From Gemmobacter lutimaris (GTDB lineage Bacteria > Pseudomonadota > Alphaproteobacteria > Rhodobacterales > Rhodobacteraceae): 42,584 nucleotides of DNA. Where the stretch lies: positions 1 through 42,584 of the forward strand of contig NZ_QXXQ01000022.1 of NCBI RefSeq assembly GCF_003570715.1, written 5' to 3'. The stretch's first letter is position 1. Each line of letters starts with the position of its first letter. Below are positions 1 through 8,100 of the stretch, in pieces. Both the position numbers and the translations under genes were made by a program. The notes under the pieces were generated by a model. The model made no database searches and had not been told where the DNA came from. It saw only the letters and a program-made list of their open reading frames with translations.

Positions 1-126
1 GTATTGGATCAGCGGGCGGTCCACCAGTGTCATGATCTCTTTCGGGATCGACTTCGTTGCGGGCAGGAAACGGGTTCCAAGCCCCGCAACCGGAAATACC
101 GCCTTGGTGACCTTTCTGGGCTTCAT
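1..126 (-). CDS. galU: UTP-glucose-1-phosphate uridylyltransferase, N-terminal part
   Basis: Only the first 42 codons are in the window; the gene runs off the left edge. The translation carries the GalU N-terminal signature, with [20 protein letters not shown] followed by [13 protein letters not shown], which is the nucleotide-binding loop of this nucleotidyltransferase family. The enzyme makes UDP-glucose from UTP and glucose-1-phosphate for envelope polysaccharides. I chose the ATG at 124-126 because it gives the usual N-terminus and has AAGGAA about 12 bases upstream; ATGs at 148-150 and 154-156 are in frame but would add a tail lacking family features. It lies downstream of a glycosyltransferase and kdsB on the same strand, which fits a surface-sugar role. 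A 5-bp hairpin (166-170 with 175-179) sits in the leader. Confidence 0.9.
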   Translation of the reverse strand, partial: MKPRKVTKAVFPVAGLGTRFLPATKSIPKEIMTLVDRPLIQY

Positions 127-306
127 GATCTGGCTCAATTCCTTTTGCATTCGCATGTTCTCAATGGCGCAAACGCGCCTCTTTCGGCAATGTTACCGCA
201 TTCCCAAGCCCATAACCAAGAAAAGTGACAAAAAGGCGCCATTTTGGAAGCCAACTGTGGGAATGCCGCCAGCTTGTGTCAGGCCTAACGTGGCCACTTG
301 GCGCGC

Positions 307-1563
307 TCAAGATGCGCGTGAGGTGTCGGACGGGCATGGGCGCACTTCCGCCCATCTGTGACATTCCCGTGTAACGCGGCTCTGGAAGGAAACCAGTCGA
401 AAGGCAGGCTCATCTCGCTGCGCCGCCCCGAAAAGACCACCCCATTGCAGCCAGTAGCCATCGGGGTGAAAGCCCGCACGATGACGCAAGGCCGTCGGGC
501 TGAAACGCAACACAGTCGTTACCGCCCCGGAGGCCACGGCGGCCCGCGCCCGATGCGCCAGCTTCATGCGTTGCCAGACGCGCCCCGCGATCACCACACC
601 GGGTCGCGCGCCAGTTGCGGGAAGCGGCAAAAATGCCGCGTCCCCCGCCGGCAGGGGCGGCAGACCTTGCAAGGGACGGGCTGCCCCCTCCGCTATGCCC
701 GCATCCAGCCCGCGCAGCAGCAGTTCCACATCCCTCGGTTCGATCCGGCCGGCAACCATGTGGCGAAGCAGGCGGTGGCGTTGATCCCCCCGCAGTCTGT
801 CCAGCGCCGCAGCCCATTCGCGTTCTCCGGCATGGCGGCGCAGAAACACCATGCTGGAGGCGCCGATTTCGCGCAGATCCAGTGGCACACGGTCAGCACG
901 GCGGCGCGCACTGGCCTCAAACCCGTGATGCACCTGCGCATCGGGCACAATGGCGGTCAGGCCATGCGGTGCGAGCCGCAGCGCGACATCGGCATCTTCA
1001 AGATAGAACCGATAGGCGAGATCAAAGCCGCCAATGGCCAGAAGGACCTTGCGGTCAAAGGCACAATTGGTGCCCACGGGCTTCACCGCCTGCCGTGATG
1101 TCCCGGCACGCAGGCTGATGCCGGGCGGAAGGTGCAGCGCATGATCCTGCCCGGTCGCATCGACCTCGGCTGCCGTCCACTGGAAGGAAATGCCGTTTCG
1201 TCCGCGTGTGAACCCGGTTGCCGCGATTACTCCGGGGGTGCGGAAAGCGGCGGCCAGACGGCTGGCCCAGGTTGGCTCGGCCACGGCATCATCGTCGATG
1301 AAAGCCACAACGTCGCCCGCCGCAAGCGCAAGACCCGCATTGCGCGCCACAGACAGGTTGGGCACATCGGCCACAGCCAGCTTGCAGCCCACCCCCGCCG
1401 TCCGCATCGGGGCGACCACCGCCTCACAGGCGGCGTGGTCGGCCACGATACAAAGCTCCAGCTGCGGGTGATCCTGCTGCCGCAGCCCGGTCAGGCAGCG
1501 GCGCAAGGCATCCGGCCGCTGCCAGCTTGCCACGATCACGCTGATCGTGGGCAGATCGGTCAC
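307..1563 (-). CDS. Family 2 glycosyltransferase
   Basis: A 418-residue GT-A type glycosyltransferase. The N-terminus reads PTISVIVASWQRPDALRRCL, typical of GT2 enzymes. The metal/nucleotide-sugar motif IDDD is at about residues 89-92, and a later FYLEDADVALR segment matches the acceptor-side acidic motif. No signal peptide or clear membrane segment is visible, so it probably acts at the cytoplasmic face of the membrane. I start it at GTG 1561-1563, which overlaps the kdsB stop as GTGA; a longer frame opening exists, but the extra 33 residues are arginine-rich and overlap kdsB. Translational coupling to kdsB suggests a role in lipopolysaccharide or capsule synthesis. Donor and acceptor sugars cannot be told from the sequence. 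Confidence 0.8.
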   Translation of the reverse strand: MTDLPTISVIVASWQRPDALRRCLTGLRQQDHPQLELCIVADHAACEAVVAPMRTAGVGCKLAVADVPNLSVARNAGLALAAGDVVAFIDDDAVAEPTWASRLAAAFRTPGVIAATGFTRGRNGISFQWTAAEVDATGQDHALHLPPGISLRAGTSRQAVKPVGTNCAFDRKVLLAIGGFDLAYRFYLEDADVALRLAPHGLTAIVPDAQVHHGFEASARRRADRVPLDLREIGASSMVFLRRHAGEREWAAALDRLRGDQRHRLLRHMVAGRIEPRDVELLLRGLDAGIAEGAARPLQGLPPLPAGDAAFLPLPATGARPGVVIAGRVWQRMKLAHRARAAVASGAVTTVLRFSPTALRHRAGFHPDGYWLQWGGLFGAAQRDEPAFRLVSFQSRVTRECHRWAEVRPCPSDTSRAS

Positions 1564-2354
1564 GCGCTGGCCATCTCGGCCATCATGGCCTCGATCCGGG
1601 GCACGTCTTCGGGGTTGTTCAGTTCCCAGAACTGGCGCCCCTTGGCTTCCACCTCGACGCAAAGCACATTGCGCCCCTGTTCAAGGAAGCGAAGTTGCTC
1701 CAGCCCCTCCAGGGCCTCCAGCGGACCAACCGGCCAGGACGGATAGGCGCGCAGTGCGCGGGGGCGATAGGCATAGACCCCGACGTGGTGGAAAACCGGC
1801 GTCGCATCCTCGTCTGCATAGGTTTTCCCGGTGTAGGGGATCACCTCTTTCGAGAAATAGAGCGCCCGACCACCCGTGCCGAATACAGCGGTGGTGCCGC
1901 CGACGCGCCCTGACCGGCGATCCGCCAGAAAGCCGTTCAGCGCCCGGCCATCGCAGCGCAGCACCGGCGTCGCAATGTCGGCCTGACTGTCCGAGCGCAG
2001 CCCGGCAATCAGATCCTCGACGAACCATGCAGGCGTCAGCGGCGCGTCGCCTTGCAGGTTCACCACCATCTCGTACCCCGGCAGTTTCGCCGCCACTTCG
2101 GCGCAGCGCTCGGTGCCGTTCTGGCAGGCAGAGGAGGTCATCACCACCTCGGCGCCAAAGCTTTCGGCATGGGCCTTGATACGGTCGTCATCGGTGGCAA
2201 CCACCACGCGATCCACCCCCTTCACGCCCTGCGCGGCCTCCCACGAACGACGGATCAGGGTCTTTTCTCCGTCCGGCCCTTTCAGCGACACCAGCGGCTT
2301 GCCCGGATACCGGGTCGAGGCATAGCGGGCAGGGATGGCCAGAAGGACGCTCAC
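1560..2354 (-). CDS. kdsB: 3-deoxy-manno-octulosonate cytidylyltransferase (CMP-KDO synthetase)
   Basis: 264 residues, close to the usual KdsB length of about 250. The N-terminal AIPARYASTRYPGKPL is the signature CTP-binding loop, and QGDAPL and the downstream PETP-equivalent region are recognisable. The enzyme activates KDO to CMP-KDO for transfer to lipid A or capsule anchors, in the cytoplasm. It overlaps cysQ by four bases (ATGA at 2351-2354) and is itself overlapped by the glycosyltransferase start, so the three genes look like one transcript read leftward from the 3.15-3.27 kb intergenic region. A KdsB next to a polysaccharide-export type permease may belong to capsule rather than core LPS synthesis; this is inference. 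Confidence 0.93.
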   Translation of the reverse strand: MSVLLAIPARYASTRYPGKPLVSLKGPDGEKTLIRRSWEAAQGVKGVDRVVVATDDDRIKAHAESFGAEVVMTSSACQNGTERCAEVAAKLPGYEMVVNLQGDAPLTPAWFVEDLIAGLRSDSQADIATPVLRCDGRALNGFLADRRSGRVGGTTAVFGTGGRALYFSKEVIPYTGKTYADEDATPVFHHVGVYAYRPRALRAYPSWPVGPLEALEGLEQLRFLEQGRNVLCVEVEAKGRQFWELNNPEDVPRIEAMMAEMASA

Positions 2355-3145
2355 TTCTTCAGCTCCACGCCCGGCGCGTAGGCGATGAAGAACGGGTTGT
2401 CCCAGCCCGCCTTGCCATAGGCCAGCGGCGTGTGATCATCAAAACGCACGACATGGCCCCCTGCCCCGCGCAGCACCGCATCGCCCGCCGCCGTATCCCA
2501 TTCCATCGTTCGGCCAAGGCGCGGGTAAAGATCGGCTTCCCCCGTCGCCACCAGACAGAATTTCAGCGACGACCCGGCCGAGGTCATGTCCTTGACGCCA
2601 TATTTTCCGATGTAATCATCTGTCGCAGCATCGCGGTGCGACTTGGAAGCAACGACCATCAGCGCATCATTGTCCGGCGCGCTGACGCGCAGCGGGGTGA
2701 CCGGGCCGCGCGCGGCCTTGTCGAAAGCGCCGGTTTCCTCGACCGCAGCGCCATCCTCCTGCGTGTAGAACAGCCGCCCCTTGGCCGGGGCATAGACCAC
2801 ACCGCGCAGCGGCACGCCATTTTCGACATAGGCGATGTTGACGGTAAAATCGCCGCGGCGCTGCACGAATTCCTTGGTGCCATCCAGCGGATCGACGATC
2901 AGGAAGGTCGAGGCACGCAGATCATGGCTTGCCGCCTGTTCCTCTGTGATCAGGGTTACATCCGGAAATTCCGCGCGCAGGCCCGCCGCGATGATGGCAT
3001 CGGCCGCCTCGTCCGCCTCGGTCACCGGGCTGGAATCGCTTTTGGACTTCACCTCGAACTCGGGCGAATTGTAGATCTCCATGATCCGGTCACCCGCTTC
3101 AAGGGCAAGGCGGCGAATGACGGGAATGAGGGTCGAATGATCCAT
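2351..3145 (-). CDS. cysQ: 3'(2'),5'-bisphosphate nucleotidase, inositol monophosphatase family
   Basis: 264 residues. The inositol-monophosphatase metal sites are visible: TEE near residues 67-69, DPLDGTKEF at 85-93 and WDTAAGDAV near the C-terminus. DPLDGTKEF, with F after KE, is typical of the CysQ subgroup, which removes the 3'-phosphate from PAP produced by sulfotransfer from PAPS. It is cytoplasmic or membrane-associated. The ATG at 3143-3145 is followed by a normal family N-terminus; an AGCCTGCC-type weak ribosome site precedes it. It is the first gene of the cysQ-kdsB-glycosyltransferase run. Its presence beside polysaccharide genes could mean that sulfated sugars are made here, but CysQ is also a general housekeeping enzyme. 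Confidence 0.9.
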   Translation of the reverse strand: MDHSTLIPVIRRLALEAGDRIMEIYNSPEFEVKSKSDSSPVTEADEAADAIIAAGLRAEFPDVTLITEEQAASHDLRASTFLIVDPLDGTKEFVQRRGDFTVNIAYVENGVPLRGVVYAPAKGRLFYTQEDGAAVEETGAFDKAARGPVTPLRVSAPDNDALMVVASKSHRDAATDDYIGKYGVKDMTSAGSSLKFCLVATGEADLYPRLGRTMEWDTAAGDAVLRGAGGHVVRFDDHTPLAYGKAGWDNPFFIAYAPGVELKK

Positions 3146-3194
3146 GGGCAGGCTCCGGTTGGCCCGTCGGGCCTTAATGTTGCTTCATTTTTCT

Positions 3195-3224
3195 GATCCC
3201 CTTATCATCCGTCGCTAAGGGATC
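3195..3224. promoter_or_regulatory. Imperfect inverted repeat in the cysQ/permease divergent region
   Basis: GATCCCCTTA at 3195-3204 pairs with TAAGGGATC at 3216-3224, with one bulged C and an 11-base spacer. It sits midway in the 130-bp gap between the divergent cysQ (start 3145) and the ABC permease (start 3276), where it could be an operator serving either side. No T-tract follows on either strand, so a terminator is unlikely. I cannot place convincing -35 and -10 boxes. Confidence 0.35.
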
Positions 3225-3275
3225 GGCAAGATTTCCCGCGCAAGATGGGAACAGAGCCCAAAGAGGTGCGGCAGA

Positions 3276-4100
3276 ATGTTCGAGGCAGAACGCGCAAGGT
3301 CGTCGGCACAGTCGGCCTTTGCCACGCTGGAACTTATTTTCCATGCCAGTGTGCGGCATGTGCGGCAAGGCCACGGCAATGCCGTCATCGGACTGCTTCT
3401 GAACATGGTGCAGACCGTCGTTCTGGTTCTGGTCTTCTATACAATGATGACGCTGATGGGTTCGAACCGAGCGGCGGCGGTACGCGGCAATTTCGTGCTT
3501 TACGTCATGTCAGGCGTCTTCATGTTCATGACCCATTCCAAGGCGCTTGGGGCCGTGGCGGGGGCCGAGGGGCCGACCTCTGCCATGATGAAACACGCGC
3601 CGATGAACACCATCGTTTCGATCGCCTCCTCGGCGCTCAGTTCGCTTTACCTGCAACTGCTCTCGGCCTCGTGTGTGCTATACGGCTATCATGCGGCCTT
3701 CACGCCCATCACCATCCATGATCCTGTCGGCGCAATGGCAATGATGCTGTTGTCCTGGGCCTCGGGGGTAGCCATCGGCATGATCTTCCTTGCCGCAAAA
3801 CCATGGGCGCCGGATATTTTCGGTGTCGTGACAATGGTTTACATGCGCGCGAACATGATCGCCAGTGGCAAGATGCTGATCGCCAATCAGGCGCCACACA
3901 AGATTCGGCAATGGTTCGACTGGAATCCGCTGTTCCACACGATTGACCAGGGCCGTGGCTTCGTTTTCATGAATTATCACCCGCATTACACTTCGATCGC
4001 CTATGCGCTGAAGGTAACTTGCATTTGCTTCGTCATCGGGATGATGGCGGAATTCTATACCCGGAAACATATCTCGGCCAGTTGGTTCTCCAAACGATGA
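3276..4100 (+). CDS. ABC-2 type permease, polysaccharide export (KpsM-like)
   Basis: 274 residues with a short cytoplasmic N-terminus and six likely membrane segments, starting near residue 35 (LLLNMVQTVVLVLVFYTMMTLMG) and ending near 255. The layout and length match ABC-2 permeases that export capsular polysaccharide or O-antigen (KpsM/Wzm group). Such proteins need a separate ATPase, and none is encoded next to it here. GAGG lies about nine bases before the ATG. The stop overlaps the start of the next gene as ATGA, so it is coupled to a secreted SH3 protein. It diverges from the cysQ-kdsB operon, consistent with an envelope sugar role. The substrate is unknown. Confidence 0.72.
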   Translation: MFEAERARSSAQSAFATLELIFHASVRHVRQGHGNAVIGLLLNMVQTVVLVLVFYTMMTLMGSNRAAAVRGNFVLYVMSGVFMFMTHSKALGAVAGAEGPTSAMMKHAPMNTIVSIASSALSSLYLQLLSASCVLYGYHAAFTPITIHDPVGAMAMMLLSWASGVAIGMIFLAAKPWAPDIFGVVTMVYMRANMIASGKMLIANQAPHKIRQWFDWNPLFHTIDQGRGFVFMNYHPHYTSIAYALKVTCICFVIGMMAEFYTRKHISASWFSKR

Positions 4101-4726
4101 AGCGGCTCGTTGCTGTCCTGATATCCTGCCTCTGCCTCCCTGCCATGGCACAGGACATGCCCGCATTGTTCGATGTGCAGGGCGTGGCCGTAAACGACGT
4201 GCTGAACATCCGTGCCGCGCCTGAAGCCGGGGCTGGCCTGATCGGCAGCCTGTCACCCGGTGCCCGTTCGGTCGAGGTGGTGGAGATTGCGCCGAATGGC
4301 ACATGGGGCCGCATCAATACGGGCGAGGCATCGGGCTGGGTTTCGATGCGCTACCTGACACCCGCGTCGGGACCCGGGTGGCAAAGCCTTGACCGGCCGA
4401 TGCGTTGTTTTGGCACCGAGCCCTTCTGGTCGCTGGCCTACGATCCCGCGCGGCGCAATATGACCCTGTCGCAGATGGGCGATGAAAACGGGCCTCTGGG
4501 TCTGTGGATCGACTGGCATCTGTCCAGCAGCAGCCGTTCCGGGCAGATCGGCTGGGCCATCGAAGGCCCGGCGCGACGCGGCTTTGCCACGCTGACCGCC
4601 GAAGCCTGCAATGACGGGATGAGTGACCGGAGCTATGGCCTTTCGATCAGCCTGTTCGTCAATCCATCACAGGAAAGCAGCGCCGAACCCGTCGCGCTTT
4701 CGGGCTGCTGTTCGCTTGCGCCCTGA
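4097..4726 (+). CDS. Secreted SH3-domain protein
   Basis: 209 residues. Residues 1-18 (MKRLVAVLISCLCLPAMA) form a signal peptide ending in an AMA-type cleavage site. Residues 25-80 read as a bacterial SH3 domain (VNDVLNIRAAPEAGAGLIGSL, then WGRINTGEASGWVSMRYL). The C-terminal half begins with MRCFGTEPFWSL, a motif I know from the COG3650-like periplasmic domain of unknown function. Bacterial SH3 domains often bind peptidoglycan, so an envelope role is likely. The ATG at 4097 overlaps the permease stop; frames opening further upstream lie within the permease gene and would destroy the signal peptide. The function is otherwise unknown. Confidence 0.75.
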   Translation: MKRLVAVLISCLCLPAMAQDMPALFDVQGVAVNDVLNIRAAPEAGAGLIGSLSPGARSVEVVEIAPNGTWGRINTGEASGWVSMRYLTPASGPGWQSLDRPMRCFGTEPFWSLAYDPARRNMTLSQMGDENGPLGLWIDWHLSSSSRSGQIGWAIEGPARRGFATLTAEACNDGMSDRSYGLSISLFVNPSQESSAEPVALSGCCSLAP

Positions 4727-4785
4727 TCCGGCGGAACACCGGGCCGAAATGCCGACGTTCCGCAGAAATTCATCCGATTGTCATG

Positions 4786-4814
4786 CTTGCAGGGGCTTTT
4801 CCCCCTGCCTATAT
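4786..4814 (+). promoter_or_regulatory. Heat-shock-type promoter of dnaK with an inverted repeat in its spacer
   Basis: CTTGC at 4786-4790 and CCTATAT at 4808-4814 are separated by 17 bases. This resembles the alphaproteobacterial RpoH (sigma-32) pattern, with CTTG at -35 and a C/T-rich TAT box at -10. A perfect 7-bp inverted repeat, GCAGGGG (4789-4795) and CCCCTGC (4802-4808) with a 6-base loop, spans the whole spacer. The predicted leader to the dnaK ATG is roughly 105 bases and holds another small hairpin at 4833-4847 (GGAGCG/CGCTCC). No CIRCE element for HrcA is visible. Confidence 0.6.
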
Positions 4815-4927
4815 ACGCCGGGAAGCCGGTTTGGAGCGGGCCGCTCCGCCGCTTGAAATGGGATCGGGGACGGAAGCCTTTTCAGGGTCCGCCTCCACAA
4901 CATCGCCGAAAGAAGAGGTATCATATC

Positions 4928-6838
4928 ATGGCCAAAGTCATCGGGATCGACCTCGGGACCACGAACTCCTGCGTTGCCATCATGGATGGGTCGCAACCGC
5001 GCGTCATCGAGAACTCCGAAGGGGCTCGCACCACGCCCTCCATCGTGGGCTTTACGGAAAATGAACGTCTGGTCGGACAGGCCGCCAAGCGGCAGGCCGT
5101 CACCAACCCCACCAACACCGTTTTCGCGGTCAAACGCCTGATCGGGCGCCGCGTGACCGATGCCGAGGTGGAAAAGGACAAGAAACTGGTTCCCTATTCC
5201 ATCGTGAACGGTGGCAACGGCGATGCCTGGGTCGAGGTCCGGGGCGAGAAATATTCGCCGGCGCAGGTCAGCGCCATGATCCTTCAGAAGATGAAGGAAA
5301 CCGCCGAAGCCTATCTTGGTGAAACCGTCACCCAAGCCGTGATCACGGTTCCGGCCTACTTCAACGACGCCCAGCGGCAAGCCACCAAAGACGCGGGCAA
5401 GATCGCCGGTCTTGAAGTGCTGCGCATCATCAACGAGCCTACCGCCGCTGCGCTGGCCTATGGTCTCGACAAGAAAGAAACCCGCACCATCGCGGTCTAT
5501 GACCTTGGCGGCGGCACCTTCGACATCACCATTCTTGAAATCGACGACGGCCTCTTTGAGGTGAAATCCACCAACGGGGATACGTTCCTCGGCGGTGAGG
5601 ATTTCGACATGCGCATCGTCAATTACCTCGCCGAAGAGTTCAAGAAAGAGCATGGCGTTGACCTGACGCAGGACAAGATGGCCCTGCAACGCCTGAAGGA
5701 AGCCGCCGAAAAGGCGAAGATCGAGCTGTCGTCCTCCAGCCAGACCGAGATCAACCAGCCGTTCATCTCGATGGACCGCAACTCGGGCACGCCGCTGCAC
5801 ATGGTCATGAAACTGACCCGCGCCAAGCTGGAAAGCCTGGTGGATGACCTGATCAAGAAGTCGATGAAGCCCTGTCAGGCGGCGCTGAAGGATGCGGGCC
5901 TGTCGATCAACGACATCGACGAGGTGGTTCTGGTCGGCGGGATGACCCGCATGCCGAAAGTCATCGCGGAAGTGACCAAGTTCTTCGGGAAAGAGCCCCA
6001 CAAGGGCGTGAACCCCGATGAGGTCGTGGCGCTGGGTGCCGCCATTCAGGCCGGCGTGCTGCAAGGCGACGTGAAGGATGTGGTTCTGCTGGACGTGACC
6101 CCGCTGTCGCTGGGTATCGAAACGCTGGGCGGTGTGTTCACCCGTCTGATCGACCGCAACACCACCATCCCGACCAAGAAAAGCCAGGTCTTCTCGACCG
6201 CCGAGGACAACCAGAATGCCGTGACGATCCGGGTGTTCCAGGGTGAACGCGAGATGGCCGCCGACAACAAGCTGCTGGGCCAGTTCAACCTTGAAGACAT
6301 CCCGCCGGCCCCGCGCGGCATGCCGCAGATCGAGGTGACCTTCGACATCGACGCCAACGGCATCGTGTCGGTTTCCGCCAAAGACAAGGGCACCGGCAAG
6401 TCACAGAACATCACGATCCAGGCTTCGGGCGGTCTGTCCGATGACGAGATCGACAAGATGGTCCGCGACGCCGAGGCCAATGCCGAAGCCGACAAGAAGC
6501 GCAAGGAACTGGTGGAAGCCCGCAATCAGGGTGAAGGCCTGCTTCACTCGACCAAGAAATCTCTGGCCGAGCACAGCGACAAGGTCGATCCCTCGACCGT
6601 CGAGGTCATCGAACTGGCGATGGGTGCGCTTGAGGAAACGCTCAAGTCCGATGATGCGGGCAAGATCCGCGGCGGCATCCAGAACCTGACCGAAGCCGCG
6701 ATGAAGCTTGGCGAAGCCATCTACAAGGCGCAGCAGGCCGACGGTGACGGCGGTGGCGACGAAGATGGCCCCCGTTCGGTCGATGACGACATTGTCGATG
6801 CTGATTTCGAGGATCTCGGCGAAGACAAGCGGAAGTAA
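4928..6838 (+). CDS. dnaK: Chaperone protein DnaK (Hsp70)
   Basis: 636 residues, full length for DnaK. The N-terminus is [20 protein letters not shown], with phosphate loop GTTNS; the second phosphate motif [12 protein letters not shown] follows near residue 195. The substrate-binding domain begins after [17 protein letters not shown], and the acidic C-terminal tail ends [13 protein letters not shown], as in other alphaproteobacteria. DnaK is the ATP-driven cytoplasmic folding chaperone working with DnaJ and GrpE. The ATG at 4928 is preceded by AAGAGG; an upstream in-frame opening at 4778 lies over the promoter and is not used. dnaJ follows 70 bases downstream, the common arrangement, while grpE is not in the window. 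Confidence 0.98.
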   Translation: MAKVIGIDLGTTNSCVAIMDGSQPRVIENSEGARTTPSIVGFTENERLVGQAAKRQAVTNPTNTVFAVKRLIGRRVTDAEVEKDKKLVPYSIVNGGNGDAWVEVRGEKYSPAQVSAMILQKMKETAEAYLGETVTQAVITVPAYFNDAQRQATKDAGKIAGLEVLRIINEPTAAALAYGLDKKETRTIAVYDLGGGTFDITILEIDDGLFEVKSTNGDTFLGGEDFDMRIVNYLAEEFKKEHGVDLTQDKMALQRLKEAAEKAKIELSSSSQTEINQPFISMDRNSGTPLHMVMKLTRAKLESLVDDLIKKSMKPCQAALKDAGLSINDIDEVVLVGGMTRMPKVIAEVTKFFGKEPHKGVNPDEVVALGAAIQAGVLQGDVKDVVLLDVTPLSLGIETLGGVFTRLIDRNTTIPTKKSQVFSTAEDNQNAVTIRVFQGEREMAADNKLLGQFNLEDIPPAPRGMPQIEVTFDIDANGIVSVSAKDKGTGKSQNITIQASGGLSDDEIDKMVRDAEANAEADKKRKELVEARNQGEGLLHSTKKSLAEHSDKVDPSTVEVIELAMGALEETLKSDDAGKIRGGIQNLTEAAMKLGEAIYKAQQADGDGGGDEDGPRSVDDDIVDADFEDLGEDKRK

Positions 6839-6856
6839 GACCGCGGAAATCCGAAG

Positions 6857-6882
6857 GGGGCGGTCCGGCAACGGGCCGCCCC
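6857..6882 (+). other. Hairpin between dnaK and dnaJ
   Basis: GGGGCGG (6857-6863) pairs with CCGCCCC (6876-6882), extended inward by TCC with GGG (6864-6866, 6873-6875) to a ten-pair stem with one G-U pair and a 6-base loop. No T-tract follows, so it is more likely an mRNA processing or stabilising element that sets the dnaK:dnaJ ratio than a full terminator. It is flanked by an 11-base direct repeat, TCCGAAGGGGG, at 6850-6860 and 6891-6901; the second copy supplies the dnaJ ribosome site. Confidence 0.6.
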
Positions 6883-6908
6883 TCTCCGGTTCCGAAGGGG
6901 GATAAGCC

Positions 6909-8063
6909 ATGGCAAAACGTGACTACTACGAGGTGCTCGGCGTCTCGCGCGGGGCATCTGCGGATGAACTGAAGAAAGCCTACCGGGCCAAGGCCAAAGA
7001 GCTTCACCCCGACCGCAACTCCGACAATCCCAATGCCGAAGCCGAGTTCAAGGAAGTGAACGAGGCTTATGACGTTCTGAAGGATGCCGACAAGAAGGCC
7101 GCTTATGACCGTTTTGGCCATGCGGCGTTCGAAGGCGGCATGGGCGGCGGCGGCGGCCCGCGCGGTGGCGGCTTCAGCGGCAATGGCGATTTCGCCAGCG
7201 CCTTCTCGGACGTGTTCGAGGATCTGTTCGGCGATTTCATGGGCGGCGGCGGTCGTGCCGGAGCACGCTCGCGTGCACAGCGCGGCTCGGACCTGCGTTA
7301 CAACCTGCGGATCAATCTGGAAGAAGCCTACAAGGGTGTCCAGAAAACCATCAACGTCCCGGCTTCGGTACCTTGCGATGCCTGTCACGGCACCGGCGCC
7401 GAAGGCGGTGCCGAGCCTGTCACCTGTCCGACCTGCTCGGGTATGGGCAAGGTGCGGGCGCAACAGGGCTTTTTCACCGTCGAACGCACCTGCCCGACCT
7501 GCAACGGCATGGGGCAGATGGTGAAGAACCCCTGCAAGGTCTGTCAGGGTGCCGGCCGGGTGGAGAAAGAGCGCGCGCTTTCCGTCAACATCCCCGCCGG
7601 GGTGGAAACGGGCACCCGCATCCGGCTGGCTGGTGAGGGCGAGGCCGGTCTGCGCGGGGGGCCGACGGGCGACCTTTACATCTTCATCGAGGTGAAGGAG
7701 CACGCGATCTTCCAACGCGACGGCGTGCATCTGTTCTTCCGCGTGCCGGTGCCGATGGCCACCGCTGCGCTGGGGGGCGAGGTCGAGGTGCCGACAATCG
7801 ACGGGGGCCGCAGTCGCGTGAAGGTGCCTGCGGGCAGCCAGACCGGCAAGCAGATGCGGTTGCGCGGCAAGGGTATGCCTGCGCTGCGCGGGGGCGGCAC
7901 CGGCGATCTGCTGATCGAACTGGTGGTGGAAACCCCGGTGAACCTGACCGCCCGTCAGCGCGAACTGTTGCGCGAATTCGAGAAGCTGTCGGAAGAAAAC
8001 AACCCCGAGGCCAGCTCCTTCTTCAAGAAGGTGCGCAGCTTCTGGGACGGGATGAAGAACTGA
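6909..8063 (+). CDS. dnaJ: Chaperone protein DnaJ (Hsp40)
   Basis: 384 residues. The J domain covers residues 1-70 with the HPD motif (KELHPDRN) that stimulates DnaK ATPase. A Gly/Phe-rich linker follows ([20 protein letters not shown]). Four zinc-binding CxxCxGxG repeats are all intact: [24 protein letters not shown] and CKVCQGAG. The C-terminal substrate-binding region is complete, so this is a type I DnaJ. AAGGGGG overlaps the region before the ATG at 6909. It is cotranscribed with dnaK, through a hairpin, and ends at a strong terminator shared with the convergent metal ATPase gene. Confidence 0.97.
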   Translation: MAKRDYYEVLGVSRGASADELKKAYRAKAKELHPDRNSDNPNAEAEFKEVNEAYDVLKDADKKAAYDRFGHAAFEGGMGGGGGPRGGGFSGNGDFASAFSDVFEDLFGDFMGGGGRAGARSRAQRGSDLRYNLRINLEEAYKGVQKTINVPASVPCDACHGTGAEGGAEPVTCPTCSGMGKVRAQQGFFTVERTCPTCNGMGQMVKNPCKVCQGAGRVEKERALSVNIPAGVETGTRIRLAGEGEAGLRGGPTGDLYIFIEVKEHAIFQRDGVHLFFRVPVPMATAALGGEVEVPTIDGGRSRVKVPAGSQTGKQMRLRGKGMPALRGGGTGDLLIELVVETPVNLTARQRELLREFEKLSEENNPEASSFFKKVRSFWDGMKN

Positions 8064-8070
8064 AATGACC

Positions 8071-8100
8071 GGGGCGCCCTTGTGGCGCCCCTTTCGTTTC
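8071..8100. terminator. Rho-independent terminator after dnaJ
   Basis: GGGGCGCC (8071-8078) and GGCGCCCC (8084-8091) form a perfect 8-bp stem with a CTTGT loop, followed by TTTCGTTTC (8092-8100). It lies seven bases after the dnaJ stop. The T-rich tail overlaps the stop codon of the convergent ATPase gene (TCA at 8099-8101), so little space separates the two transcripts. Confidence 0.85.

Noticed and set aside
307-1662. Longer glycosyltransferase starting at 1662
   Set aside because: The extra residues overlap kdsB and are arginine/glycine-rich; GTG 1563 gives GTGA coupling and a normal N-terminus.
4727-4927. CIRCE/HrcA element before dnaK
   Set aside because: The TTAGCACTC-N9-GAGTGCTAA pattern is not present.
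4781-6064. 427-residue frame antisense to dnaK
   Set aside because: It is a shadow of dnaK, lacks a ribosome site and has no family features.
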